Of a DNA stretch of 64,000 nucleotides, positions 29,159 through 39,423 are shown piece after piece. A program made the position numbers and the translations under genes. The DNA is taken from the NCBI GenBank assembly GCA_949316495.1, contig OX439004.1:1056501-1120500 (forward strand). The letters are read 5' to 3'. The number at the start of each line of letters is the position of its first letter. Position 1 is the first letter of the stretch. The notes under the pieces were generated by a model that was not told the origin of the DNA, did no database searches, and saw only the letters and a list, made by a program, of their open reading frames with translations. The stretch is from Amphiduros pacificus (lineage: Eukaryota > Annelida > Polychaeta > Phyllodocida > Hesionidae).

Positions 29159-31215
29159 TTTATTGTGTCAAGAGCTATGAAATAGGACAAAACTGACATG
29201 AGAGGTAATTCTTTTAGCTAAATCTTTAGTATCAAATATTTTGTACAAAATCCATAAATTAGTTACTCAGATTGACAGAGGAACAGGTAATCTCTGCCAA
29301 AGTGTTTTTCTCTAAGATATACTGGTAGATCCAGTTTAGATAAAGTTCTATATGCTTTAAAGGATTCAACATTACATCAACAATACAGTGTACCGTCCAT
29401 GTCAAAAGTTTAGCAAAACCATATGCATATTATGGTTCCAGTCATTTTATAACTGTTCAGTTATTAGGATCTAAAATAGCTAAATTAAATGATATTGTGC
29501 AAAAGAAGAAAACACAGAAATGCTACAGAACGAAATTTGGAACAAAGGTTTTCACAAACATCACTGTGTTCATATCAGAAAAACCAGTACAATTCCATTT
29601 AACAACCAACACATGAAATTGCTCACCTGGGGAATGGTTTGCAAAGAGTGTGCCAGATGCCACGAAACAAAAAATCAATGAACTGCCTGAGTGTTTTGGC
29701 TTGAAAATACAATTAATCACAAAAGCACATATTGCATTTGTAATAATTGCAATCTTTTAATTGCAAAATCATAACCACCAGTAACAATGAATCAGATTCA
29801 TCTGATTTGGAAAATATCATTTCCACAGAAAACTCCAACATTATGACCAAAACTTTATGACAGAAATTCATCTTTCCAAAGGTCATATACATTGATAAAA
29901 AGCTCGAACAGAACAGAACCCAAGTTTTGCCTTTTCATCCAAAAGAATTTCAATCACATGGCTTAAACTAGAAATGAACAAAGTTTTTAAAGAACACTGG
30001 ACCATTACTGGATCATTTCATCCCTCATCACCTCAAATAAACAAATCGAGAAAATCGTGCGAGATAAAGTAGAAACAAATTTTGAAAATGACTTGGATTG
30101 CTTCATTAGACAATGAAGATACAGACATACCTTATGCCCATTTTTATGTTGAGAAAGAGGTTTGCATGCTACATTTTATGAGGCACTTTTTCCAAAACCT
30201 TTCAAATTAAGACTGTAATGATGCCTTTATACCACATGATATATTAAATCGGTAAGATCATTCTGTACAGTCTAGCATCAATGATGTCTCATGTATTGAT
30301 TTGCATAAAATGATTAATCTAGATAGAGACGAAGAAAGCTATGCAGCAATAAAAAAGACATTTTTTGTTACATCCTAGAAAAATTTGCCCTTTGTGAAAA
30401 AAAAAATTGACAATGTGATTGGTAATTTGATAGAAAGATTGTCTACTTTCCATCCACCAGATATTGATCAGGCTGAAGTTGTTTATCTGGGTGTTTTGGA
30501 TTTATCATGTGACAAAAAATAACTGTTAAACACATGTTGGAATACCTACATACACATTAAATTGGCATAAATCTTAAATATATGATTGTAGTGGGTGATG
30601 GAAAAACATATGATCATTTATACTAACTTCAGCATGATTATAGAAGTGAGCTTGACTGGATGATACCATTCCCAGGAGATTGGCGCTAACTAAAAAACAC
30701 ACAGCCAGTATTATTTAAAATATATTTTTAAGGTGGATTAAGGTCCATTATAGAGACAACTTTTAAAGCAGATGGTTTGCTGAAATCATTAATAAAATGT
30801 TCTAGATTCAAACAATGAATGAATGAATGGTTGCTTAGAGGCACATCAACCACTAAGGTTATTCAGTGCCTAAAAGTGGTAAAAACATAAACGTTTATAA
30901 AATCAATATGATATGTAAATAATCTTAACAACACAAAAATTATCAACAAAATCCTTTCAATATATCAGTTATAGACATAACAAATTTGTATAAATAAATT
31001 CAATATAAAAGACTTTAAATACCATATGATGTTTCGCGGTTCTTGATAAATAGGCCAATGACCTAAGTAAACAAGAGCTCCACACTTAAAATTGGTAATA
31101 AAGTCCTATTTGGTTTAAAAACGATACTATCACAGAAGTATCTACAGTATCAAATAACAAATGTAAATCTTGCACATTAAAATATTGAGTCCTAATTATA
31201 TCAAAATCGATACAT

Positions 31216-32493
31216 TCAATTAAAACATGTTTGAAAGTCAAAGCCCTTTGAATAAATATGATTGCCCTTAACAGCAGCTGCAGCAGCCTTGTCATCATCA
31301 AATGATCCATCAGTGTATATACACTGATATCCAGTGAAAATAGATTTTATTTCTTTGTATCTATTTATATAAAGGGATGGATCAGTTGAGTATTTCTTTA
31401 AGTCTGACATGGCTACATTAATATTTAAAGTTTCGTAGGTCCATGGAGGTGTTTCTGGATATTGAAATTTAGCTATTTGATTTGGATTTAAATTTAAAGA
31501 TTGTAAAGATTCTTTGATGCGAATACCAAAAGTTGGTATTGTATTAGGTTTACTTTCAAAAATGTCAACATAATTTGGATTAAATATAGTATCATGGGCA
31601 GGATTGTCTGGACAAGCTGCAATTTTTGCAGCATACTGAAGGGCAAGCTTTTCTCTTCTTAAATCAAGAGGCAGCTCATCTGCCTCAACTGCCAAGCTAT
31701 CTGCAGGTGATGTACGAAATGCACCTAGGCAAAGTCGTAAACCTTGATTTTGTATAGGATCAAGCATTTTAATATAAGATGGACGTGCTGATCCATATAC
31801 CATACACCCATAATCAAGCTTAGAACGTACCAATGCTCTATACAATTGTAATAAAATATTACGGTCCCCTCCCCAATCGGTATGGGCAAGAACCCGTAAT
31901 AAATCTAATGCCTTCTGGCATTTCTTCTTAACGTATTTAATGTGGGGGATAAAAGATAATTTTCTGTCAAAAATAACTCCAAGAAACTTGGTTTCTTCGA
32001 CAACAGGTATCCGAGTTTGGCCTAAATAAAGATCAGAATCTGGGTGAACCTTCCATTTTTTACAAAAGTGCATACACATAGTTTTCTTTAAAGAAAATTT
32101 AAATCTGTTATGATCAGCCCATTCTTGTAATCTATTTAAGTGTTGTTGGAGCTGTCGTTCTATTGTATGCATGCTTGTGGACCTGTAGCTTAAGTTGAAA
32201 TCATCAACAAAAAGTGAGCAATCTGCTCCAGGCCTCATACAATCAACAATGCTGTTAATTTTGATAATAAAAAGGGTGACTGATAATATACTTCCCTGTG
32301 GAACACCCATTTCCTGATCAAAAGCATCAGAAAGTGATGAACCAACTCGGACCCTGAATTGTCTATTTGACAAAAAATTTTGAATAAAAAGGGGTAAACG
32401 ACCCCTTAATCCCATATCATATAAATCGCTCATTATTCCAAATTTCCATGTAGTATCGTACGCTTTCTCTAAATCAAAGAATATGCTAACCAC
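31216..32493 (-). CDS. Nimb-type LINE ORF2: RT C-half and start of RNase H (425 aa)
   Basis: Begins FFDLEKAYDTTWKFGIM, then MGVPQGSILSVTLFIIKIN, the catalytic SLFVDDFNLSY, LGVIFDRKLSFIPHIKYV, YGCMVYGSARPSYIKML, and IYTDGSFDDDKAAAAAV of RNase H. It then jumps to the element's C-terminal tail (FKHVLIECIDFDII in 31086-31310). Between it and the upstream frame a stop/frameshift lies near 32500-32560. Confidence 0.85.
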   Translation of the reverse strand: MVSIFFDLEKAYDTTWKFGIMSDLYDMGLRGRLPLFIQNFLSNRQFRVRVGSSLSDAFDQEMGVPQGSILSVTLFIIKINSIVDCMRPGADCSLFVDDFNLSYRSTSMHTIERQLQQHLNRLQEWADHNRFKFSLKKTMCMHFCKKWKVHPDSDLYLGQTRIPVVEETKFLGVIFDRKLSFIPHIKYVKKKCQKALDLLRVLAHTDWGGDRNILLQLYRALVRSKLDYGCMVYGSARPSYIKMLDPIQNQGLRLCLGAFRTSPADSLAVEADELPLDLRREKLALQYAAKIAACPDNPAHDTIFNPNYVDIFESKPNTIPTFGIRIKESLQSLNLNPNQIAKFQYPETPPWTYETLNINVAMSDLKKYSTDPSLYINRYKEIKSIFTGYQCIYTDGSFDDDKAAAAAVKGNHIYSKGFDFQTCFN

Positions 32494-32559
32494 ATGTTCA
32501 CCTTTTAAAAAACCCTCTCTTATAAATGTCTCTAAACGTACCAGGTGGTCAATGGTACT

Positions 32560-34437
32560 TCAAGTTTTTCTAAAGCCACTCTGTGCAACAGAAATATAAG
32601 CTGCAGTTTCTAAAAACCAAACTAAACGCTCATTAATCATTCGTTCCATTGTTTTACAGATACAACTGGTTAAAGCAATGGGACGATAATTATTTGAATC
32701 TGACGAGTCTTTGCCAGGCTTAGGAATGGGAATAATAGTGGCTTCACTCCATGAAGGAGGAAAATCACCACTTTCCCAAATTTCATTAAAAATATCTAAA
32801 AGATGCCCAATTGATTGGTCAGGGAGGTGTTTGAGGATTTGGTAGTGAATTTGATCAGGCCCAGGAGCAGTATCATGAGATTTATCCAAAGCAAGTTTCA
32901 AATCTTCTATTGTAAATGATTTATTATATTCTTCCAAGTTATGGGATATAAAATTTAGTTGGTTTCTTTCTTTTCTATTTTTTATTTGTTGAAATTTGGT
33001 AGAATAATTATTGGATGAGGAATTCTTGGAAATTGTTTGACCTATTGTGTTACCTATTTCAGTGGGATTTGTAATTAATTGGCCATTATAATTTAGATGT
33101 TTGATCCTTGATCCACCTCCCTTCCCCGTAATTTTACGCACCATATCCCAGCATTTTTTAATCGGTGTACGCGTATTTAATTTGGAAACATAATCCTTCC
33201 AACTTTTTCTTTTGCTTATTTTAATAATATAACAGGCTTTAGCTCTTTTTACTCGAAATTGGTGCAAATTATATTGAGTTGGCTGTCGATTAAATTTTTT
33301 CAGAGCTTTTTTGCGCTCCTTGACATCTTTTTTGCACTCATCATTAAACCAGGGTTTTTCTTTAATTTTAGAATTTGGCTTTGATTTGGGAATACACCCA
33401 TCAGCAATATCATACAATGTATCTGTAAAAACTTGAAGAGGATCATCTACATTGTTAAAAAGTTCTGGAGTTATTCTATTGAAACAGGATGTTTGAAATT
33501 TTGCCCAATCGGCTTTATGAAATTTCCACTTGGGGATTCTTTCATCTGGTGGAGGAAAATGGTTATTTAAAATAATGGGGTAATGATCACTACCCCATTG
33601 ATCTTCCTCTACTTCCCAGGAATAATCTAAAAATAAATTTGGAGTGCACATGGAGAGATCTATTGATGTTAAAGAGCCTGTAGCAGGGTGTAAATATGTC
33701 GGAGAATCGTCATTCCAAAGGCACAAACTATTATTATTTAAAAAATCTTCTATTATACGTCCTTTGGCATCAGTATTATTTCTGCCACCCCAAAGATAGT
33801 TGTGTGCATTAAAGTCACCAACCAACATATATGGCTGTGGCAGCTGGGTTACCAAATTATTTAAATCTGTAATATTAACTGGCTCACTAGGTGGTAGATA
33901 TATTGAACATATAGTTAATGTATTGTGCAGGGTAACCCTGACTGCAGAAGTTTGTAAATTAGTATTTAAAGTTATTTTACTCTGGGGTATACAGGATTTA
34001 ACAAAAACAGAAACTCCGCCATGTGCTCGGTCCATTGCATTATTATTGATACTTTTATTATTGGATGATGTAGAAGGAGTTTGTGAAGAGGGTTTAGTGG
34101 ATGTTGTTGTTGGTTGAGGTACTACTGGGATAGTGGGTGTCTGAGTCTGAGTAGATGTTGCTGATGATTTAGAAGATTTTGTAAAAAAGGAATAATTTTT
34201 GTCAGTGATTGGCCATGTAATTTCGGTCTGAATTGCTATTGATTTTGTTTCTTTAGGTTTTACAGAGCTGGCATAAGATGTCTTTGTTGTGTTCAAACTT
34301 TCTTCTCGCTTCCGTGCCTCTGGAAAAGGTATATTTTCAGTGTGTCGTATTCGCTGAATTTCCTTCTCTTTTAAAAAGGAAGGACAATTCCGCGAATACG
34401 ATGGATGATTTCCTTGGCAATTGACACATTTAATCAT
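32560..34437 (-). CDS. Nimb-type LINE: ORF1 C-terminus fused to ORF2 endonuclease and RT start (625 aa)
   Basis: Starts in the last zinc knuckle (CVNCQGNHPSYSRNC), passes a Ser/Thr-rich tail and enters ORF2 at AMDRAHGGVSVFVK, about a quarter into the endonuclease. Endonuclease motifs that remain are ICSIYLPPSEPVN, YMLVGDFNAHNYLWGG, SLTSIDLSMC and WGSDHYPIILN. RT begins GPDQIHYQILKHLP, ATIIPIPKPGKDSSDSNNYR, PIALTSCICKTMERMINERL. The missing N-terminal catalytic Asn/Glu region shows an internal deletion, which happened to keep the frame. Confidence 0.85.
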   Translation of the reverse strand: MIKCVNCQGNHPSYSRNCPSFLKEKEIQRIRHTENIPFPEARKREESLNTTKTSYASSVKPKETKSIAIQTEITWPITDKNYSFFTKSSKSSATSTQTQTPTIPVVPQPTTTSTKPSSQTPSTSSNNKSINNNAMDRAHGGVSVFVKSCIPQSKITLNTNLQTSAVRVTLHNTLTICSIYLPPSEPVNITDLNNLVTQLPQPYMLVGDFNAHNYLWGGRNNTDAKGRIIEDFLNNNSLCLWNDDSPTYLHPATGSLTSIDLSMCTPNLFLDYSWEVEEDQWGSDHYPIILNNHFPPPDERIPKWKFHKADWAKFQTSCFNRITPELFNNVDDPLQVFTDTLYDIADGCIPKSKPNSKIKEKPWFNDECKKDVKERKKALKKFNRQPTQYNLHQFRVKRAKACYIIKISKRKSWKDYVSKLNTRTPIKKCWDMVRKITGKGGGSRIKHLNYNGQLITNPTEIGNTIGQTISKNSSSNNYSTKFQQIKNRKERNQLNFISHNLEEYNKSFTIEDLKLALDKSHDTAPGPDQIHYQILKHLPDQSIGHLLDIFNEIWESGDFPPSWSEATIIPIPKPGKDSSDSNNYRPIALTSCICKTMERMINERLVWFLETAAYISVAQSGFRKT

Positions 34438-35074
34438 ATTTGAGGAACAATCGTCTCCACTGTGCTGAGCGGTACATTTTGGACATGTTACATCACCTTT
34501 ACATCAATCAGATCCATGTCCATACCTCTGACACTTGAAGCAGCGCAGAGGGTTTGGAATAAATACATCAACTCTAACGTTCAAATATCCAACCTTAATA
34601 GATGTTGGAAGCTGCGCTGCTTCAAATGTCAGAATAAACGTATTGATAGGAATTTTGACACCATCCTTTTTCAATAAATATCCGCTTACATTGCACAACA
34701 TCCTGGTCTTTGAGCTCATCCACTATCTCCTCCTCAGAAACTCCCGCTAAATCTGGGCATCTGATTATTCCTTTTTTATTGTTGAGAGTTTTGTGAGCCG
34801 TTATAATAACAGGAACTGTGGCCAACATTCAGCATTGTAGTAGATTGTCCGCATGGCTTTTCCGCTCAACCTCAATCAATAGTTTATTTCCCATCTTTTT
34901 AACAGTTTTTGGTACCCCGGCTGACATTTTTGCCAAGGTATGTTCAGCGTCAGAACTTTCTGCTATTAAAAATCTAGGCCATTTTTCAATTTTGTTTGAA
35001 TCATCGTCGCTGTCTATGTCATTCCTTGGTCGTTTTTGTTTGTTTTGCGCCATGTGTGTTATTTTAAATTTCAT
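34438..35074 (-). pseudogene. Nimb-type LINE ORF1, N-terminal part
   Basis: Three overlapping frames (35074-34829, 34828-34622, 34719-34504) give a basic lead (KQKRPRNDIDSDDDSN), an RRM-like region (VRVDVFIPNPLRCFKCQRYG) and the first zinc knuckle. A stop and frameshifts interrupt it. Confidence 0.65.
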
Positions 35075-35618
35075 CAGTTAGGTCCCCTACCCACCACGGA
35101 GCCCAACAAGGGGACGCCTTTCTGGGCCGGTAACTCCAAGCCCTGACGCCATGAGGATACCCAACATGACATACTCTTAGAATAAAAACTCCACCCTTTC
35201 GGATTTTATTTATATCCCTCGATTGACCCAATCAGCAGTAATCTCCTTTCAGCAAATATTTATCAAAAATTTTTAAATTATTCCTAAACTTCAAACATTG
35301 AAATTATCATTAATAAAAAGCAAATATCCAGAATATATTAAAGGAAATATACCACAAGCCGGTTAAATCAGACCCAGGCCTAATCTGATCTGCCCGTCTG
35401 GTGAACATCTGGATCCAAGACAGGCGTGTTGCAACTGGACAGGTATTACTGCCAAACCAGCCCAGTGCTCAGCCCGTCAGGATTCCATATCCTCCCGACA
35501 CGGGTCGCATCCCACGGCAAACAGGACGCCCCTTTAGTCGCCTTTTACGACATGCTGGGGGGCAGTGGGGCTATTCTTTAATCCCCGCACCCACAGGGGA
35601 ATCTAGATTCAAACAATG

Positions 35619-36362
35619 TCCCCATTTTCTTTTACTTGTCTGGGAAGTATCATTTAGATATCAATTTGAAGATTTTCAAGTTCAGAGCCAACAACAGTCT
35701 TTTGACATTTAATTTTAAATCTATCCTTGATGTAATAGATCATATTCAAATTGTCGAGGAAAACCTTGATGACATGGAAAAAATTTTGAGATTTGTGATA
35801 CATTTATAAATCACCTCCACTCAGTCTCTTCTGGGATGAATAAGAAATTTGTGTAATTTAATGACCACATGTCAACAAAGGATGATATGTACAGGTTTTG
35901 GAATAACTGTGTACATCGTGATTGTTTATCATGTGTTTCTATATAGCTATTAGGAGAAGTAATTGGCCACTGAGAGTTGCTATGATTAAAGATCTTGCTC
36001 CACCATATCATGCTTATGATAGAACAACATATTTGAGGCTTGTAGCACATCATTTGTCCACTATTCAAGTGATGCAAGAATATATTCTTTCTCAACAGGA
36101 AAATGATGGATTTTCAGCAAGTAAAACAGGATATGCATTCAATGAAATGGCCTTTGATGAATGTCATGAATTATTTATCAATTTAGATGTTAAACAGTAC
36201 ATCAGGAGACCAAATGCAAATAAAATTTCAAGCAGTCAACAAAATCTTCACCGGTTGACTTACCCTCTTGGAAAGCTTACTCAAAAAAGAAAATATCAAG
36301 CGCAACTTTTAAAACTGATGAAGAGATGGGTATCCGATTTTGGAAAAATTCAAATTGAGTGA
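35619..36362 (+). pseudogene. CXC-family protein, middle piece
   Basis: Resumes right after the 17-bp duplication. Encodes WPLRVAMIKDLAPPYHAYDR, TTYLRLVAHHLSTIQVMQEY and AFNEMAFDECHELFINLDVK. Interruptions occur before 35922. Confidence 0.5.
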
Positions 36363-36758
36363 TTGTTTCAGAAGTTCTGTTGTTATAAATCGAGGTTTAT
36401 TCAAAGATGTTCTGTTGAAAAGTCAAATGTTGGTCTGGTCCATGATCTACAGAATTTGTATGAAATTGGTTCAAACTCTTTTAAAGATTATGTTTCACAT
36501 AGGATCGTGCTTAATCGAAGCACACTAGCTCCTGTGAGAAGGAAACAATTGAGAACATTTAGTTTCCAAAATTATTAAATCTAAGTTGCGCAAAAGTGAC
36601 CAAGATAAAAAGATTTTAGACCTCTGCTTGAAAAGGCAAATAACTCATTTAACAAGGTCTGGCCAAGCAATCAAGAACTTTGAACAATTTATTCCATTAC
36701 CAATAGCAATATGTAAAGCCGGTGGATCCATGTATCATTGTAACATTGCAAGTCAGTT

Positions 36759-37169
36759 ATGACTAAAATTTTGAAAAGGAGATATGAGAAAGAAAATATC
36801 TTCACCACTCTTCTCCCCTTAGGCTGGAGTCCTGATCTTGTTATTTTTGATGGGATGTTTATGCTCAATAGTGCCCCTATTAGATCACACCATCAAACTT
36901 TTTCAGACCACTGTGGGAATTTAATAAGGCAATATCTACTTCCTTTGATAAAAAAATGCAAAGGTATTTATCTTTTATTTGGAAATCACCCTCATAACAG
37001 TCATAACAGTCTGAAAAGTTTTGAAAGGGAAATGTGTGATAATGAAAAAGTTACAAAAAGAAAATCTTTTTGCTGTAAGACTTTGGAGTCTATAACTGCA
37101 AGTGATTTACTACCCAAGGAACATGGGAATGATTTTATTGACAAAAGAAAAAAAACTAAATTTCATTAG
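36759..37169 (+). pseudogene. CXC-family protein, PLGWSPDLVIFDGMF piece
   Basis: An open frame with FTTLLPLGWSPDLVIFDGMF, LLPLIKKCKGIYLLFGNHPH and a lysine-rich end. The next frame (37169) overlaps it by one base, as after a frameshift. Confidence 0.5.
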
Positions 37170-37585
37170 TGGATTTCCTGTCAACAGAAACTCTAAACTG
37201 TAGGAGTCAATTTTTAACTAAGTCAGAACAGTATTTTCTAACTGGAGGTGGATTATCTTGTCCTAGAAGGTTCAAATCACTTGTCACAAATGCTTCTGGT
37301 GACCAGAAAATTGCCTCAGCATTAGATGCAAACCATGAGGAGACAGACACTCTAATATGGTTTCATGCTAAAAAATCACCACTTAAAAATATTCTTGTTG
37401 TATCACCAGACATTGATGTCTATATGATTGGTTTGTCCCTTTTACAAAATAACATGGAAGAAAAATCAGTTTTTGTCCAACTTTTTCCATTGATTACCAT
37501 CTGGACAACTCACTTCATTGTAATCCTGATCTTGCCAGCATTCCTGTTTCAGAAAGAGCTAAATGCCTACAAATACTTTATCTAA
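37169..37585 (+). pseudogene. CXC-family protein, NHEETDTLIW piece
   Basis: Encodes FLTGGGLSCPRRFKSLVTNA, ALDANHEETDTLIWFHAK and ILVVSPDIDVYMIGLSLLQ. Conserved acidic residues (E-x-D and S-P-D-x-D) resemble the metal-binding arrangement of PIN/FEN-type nucleases; this is inference. Confidence 0.55.
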
Positions 37586-37661
37586 CCTCAGGACTAATGG
37601 TAGAGAGGAGAATGTCATGCCTAGCCATCAGATTTGTACTTAAAGGTCCTCCACCAGGAAT

Positions 37662-37950
37662 GTGTCTGTTGATACATGTAATGATGTGAAAAGCTCGCAA
37701 TGTGGGTTTAGAGTGGTGAATGACAAACTCTTTATTATCTGGGATACTGATGAACATCTCAATAGTGTCATTGAGACAGTAAACCATTATATGAAAGGCT
37801 GTTCTTGTAAAACACAAGGCAATAGTAAAAGATGTGGTTGTAAAAAATTCTGGTTAAGAATGTGGTCCAAGATGTGGATGTGTAAACTGTGAGAATTCAA
37901 ATGAGCCTAATAATGAGGATAATGCTGTTATTGACGAAGATCCGGTATGG
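37662..37950 (+). pseudogene. CXC (tesmin/TSO1-like) domain
   Basis: Encodes CSCKTQGNSKRCGCKK, then, after a one-base slip, CGPRCGCVNCENSNEPN. The Cys spacing CxCxxx...CxCxK is that of CXC DNA-binding domains. A SINE interrupts the coding just downstream. Confidence 0.6.
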
Positions 37951-38095
37951 ATTTGTTTGTTTGTTTGGGGTTTTACATCACTTTCAACATTATTTCAGTC
38001 ATTTCGTGATGAGACCTACTTGTAGCAGATATAGTGCTGCCTCACTGAATTGTCATGTCGCAGGTCCTTGACATGACAACCCACCATACCTCAGA
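37951..38095 (-). mobile_element. SINE, copy 2 (3' part only)
   Basis: Matches the tail-to-body of the family in reverse: GGGGTTTTACATCACTTTCA at the tail end, then GTCATGTCGCAGGTCCTTGA. The tRNA head is missing. It lies within CXC-family coding sequence. Confidence 0.8.
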
Positions 38096-38104
38096 TATGG
38101 TAGA

Positions 38105-38345
38105 TGTGTTTATTTGTATGGGGTTTTACATCACTTTCAACATTATCCCAGTCATTTTGTGAATGAGACCTACTTGTAGCAGATATAATGCTGCCTCAAA
38201 GAATTGTCACGTTGCAGGTCCTTGACATGAATACCCATCCGGTCACTGATTTACAAGGACAACGGATTAACCTTTTGACATGGGCCTCAGTTCATGTGTG
38301 AAATTGTTATCATGAATTCAATCTCGGCTTGGCTGGGGATGGTTG
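38105..38345 (-). mobile_element. SINE, copy 3 (head truncated)
   Basis: Starts GTATGGGGTTTTACATCACT and continues through the body (GATTTACAAGGACAACGGAT) to TCAATCTCGGCTTGGCTGG. More diverged than copies 1 and 4. Immediately follows copy 2. Confidence 0.8.
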
Positions 38346-38517
38346 AAGATGAAGAGATTCAAACTGATGAGAAATTTGAAATTAATTCTGATTTTGACAG
38401 TGAAAATGATGATGAAACCATTAAACTGTAAACAGCTGTTTTCATATTCCTTTTTCACTTGTGACCTTTATATGTTGCTCAAAGTCCAAAATAAAATATT
38501 TGTTCAATGTGTCAGTT

Positions 38518-38830
38518 AATGAATGAATTCTTAACGGCACATTTAGGTCATTCAGTGCCATTAGGGTATGGATTAAAAACTTGTGAAATGTGAATAAGTG
38601 TAAAAACATACAATAAATAATGACGTAATATCATTAAAACAATGATTCAGAAGTTACACGTAAACATCACATTTAAAAGACCCTGAATCATGGTGAACGT
38701 GGTGTCTTAAGTAGATGCTAAACTGGCAATTATTGCCAGCCCAACACTACTCCACCCTTAAAAATGATTAAACAGGCCAATTTCTCTTAAAAAGGATAAA
38801 ATCATAATACTGATGTCCTAGTGTCATCAA
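38518..38830 (-). mobile_element. 3' end fragment of a second Nimb-type LINE
   Basis: Begins AATGAATGAATTCTTAACGG and continues GGTCATTCAGTGCC, matching in layout the 3' end at 30818 (AATGAATGAATGG...GGTTATTCAGTGCC). The rest is 3' UTR without coding. Confidence 0.6.
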
Positions 38831-38954
38831 GATGATAGGCCTTATACACATATTATATTATTTATAATGGCATACAATGTGGAATATGAAGCAATACATC
38901 TCTACTCGGCAGAGAATGCTACAGCAGATGCGTTGAGCAGGCTTGACTTTATAA

Positions 38955-39015
38955 AGATTGACATGACAACCGACCCGGTCAGATTTACAAGGACAACGGG
39001 TTAACCCTTTGGGCA
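38955..39015 (-). mobile_element. SINE, internal fragment
   Basis: GACATGACAACC, then CCGGTCAGATTTACAAGGAC and AACGGGTTAACCCTTTGGGC, the body of the same SINE family, without either end. Confidence 0.7.
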
Positions 39016-39099
39016 CCTCCTCTAGGGCGCCTCCAGTCTGGAGGTGCTGTTGTTTTTTTCTGCTACCTGGTGGAGGTGCTATTTTCATGGTTTAGAGGA

Positions 39100-39412
39100 T
39101 TTGGATTTTGGATTTGTTTGGGATTTTACATCACTTTCAACATTATTTCAGTTATTTCGTGATGAGACCTACTTGTAGCAGATATAGTGCTGCCTCACTA
39201 AATTGTCATGTCGCAGGTCCTTGACATGACAACCCGCCCGGTCACAGATTTACAAGGAAAACGGGTTAACCCTTTAGGCACGGGCCTCAGCTCATATGGG
39301 AAATTGTAACATGAGTTCAACCTCGGCACGGCCAGGGTTCGAACCCACAACCTTTGGATCACCACAGAGGAACTGGTGCTAATAAGCTGGCGCTCTAACC
39401 AACTGGGCCACG
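39100..39412 (-). mobile_element. SINE, copy 4 (full length with target-site duplication)
   Basis: Complete in reverse: tail GTTTGGGATTTTACATCACT at 39115, body, and tRNA head ending CTAACCAACTGGGCCACGG. An 11-bp duplication GGTTTAGAGGA flanks it (39089-39099 and 39413-39423), the signature of LINE-assisted insertion. Confidence 0.9.
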
Positions 39413-39423
39413 GGTTTAGAGGA

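Larger units (their letters stand above)
30818..35601 (-). mobile_element. I/Nimb-type LINE (full-length ends, internal deletions)
   Basis: A 4.78-kb minus-strand insertion bounded by a perfect 17-bp target-site duplication. The 5' end (35601) starts with GTGGGTGCGGGGATTAAAG after a few bases. ORF1 lies in 35074-34250: a lead region, then three zinc knuckles (RCFKCQRYGHGSD, CPKCTAQHSGDDC, CVNCQGNHPSYSRNC). ORF2 follows with endonuclease, RT and the beginning of an RNase H (IYTDGSFDDD). The 3' end is (AATG)n-like. RNase H after an FVDD-type RT points to the I superfamily, Nimb-like. An in-frame deletion joins ORF1 to mid-endonuclease, and most of the RNase H is lost, so it is not autonomous. 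Confidence 0.85.
30801..35618. repeat. 17-bp target-site duplication flanking the Nimb-type LINE
   Basis: TCTAGATTCAAACAATG is at 30801-30817 and at 35602-35618. Removing the element and one copy rejoins the CXC-family coding sequence. Confidence 0.95.
27975..38430 (+). pseudogene. Repetitive CXC (tesmin/TSO1-like) protein family, decayed and split by a LINE and SINEs
   Basis: Plus-strand coding pieces: 27975-28295 (LPSDMPSKYNAITESKTRLC), 29460-29640 (IAKLNDIVQKKKTQKCYR), 30240-30817 (VGDGKTYDHL-like and DWMIPFPGDW-like text with frameshifts), 35619-36362 (PPYHAYDRTTYLRLVAHHLS), 36759-37169 (LPLGWSPDLVIFDGMFML), 37169-37585 (ALDANHEETDTLIWFHAK, ILVVSPDIDVYMIGLSLLQ), 37662-37900 (CXC) and 38345-38430 (acidic tail, stop). 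The NHEETDTLIWFHA and VVSPDIDVYMIG blocks are characteristic of a large, poorly characterised multicopy family in invertebrates, possibly with a PIN-like nuclease fold; that fold is inference. About ten stops or frameshifts. Confidence 0.6.

Noticed and set aside
33800-35081. Plus-strand frames over the Nimb-type LINE
   Set aside because: Antisense shadows of ORF1 and ORF2.
38360-38400. Hammerhead-ribozyme-like core (CTGATGAG...GAAAT)
   Set aside because: It lies in the acidic C-terminal coding of the CXC family, far from the PLE; no matching stems I or III could be seen.
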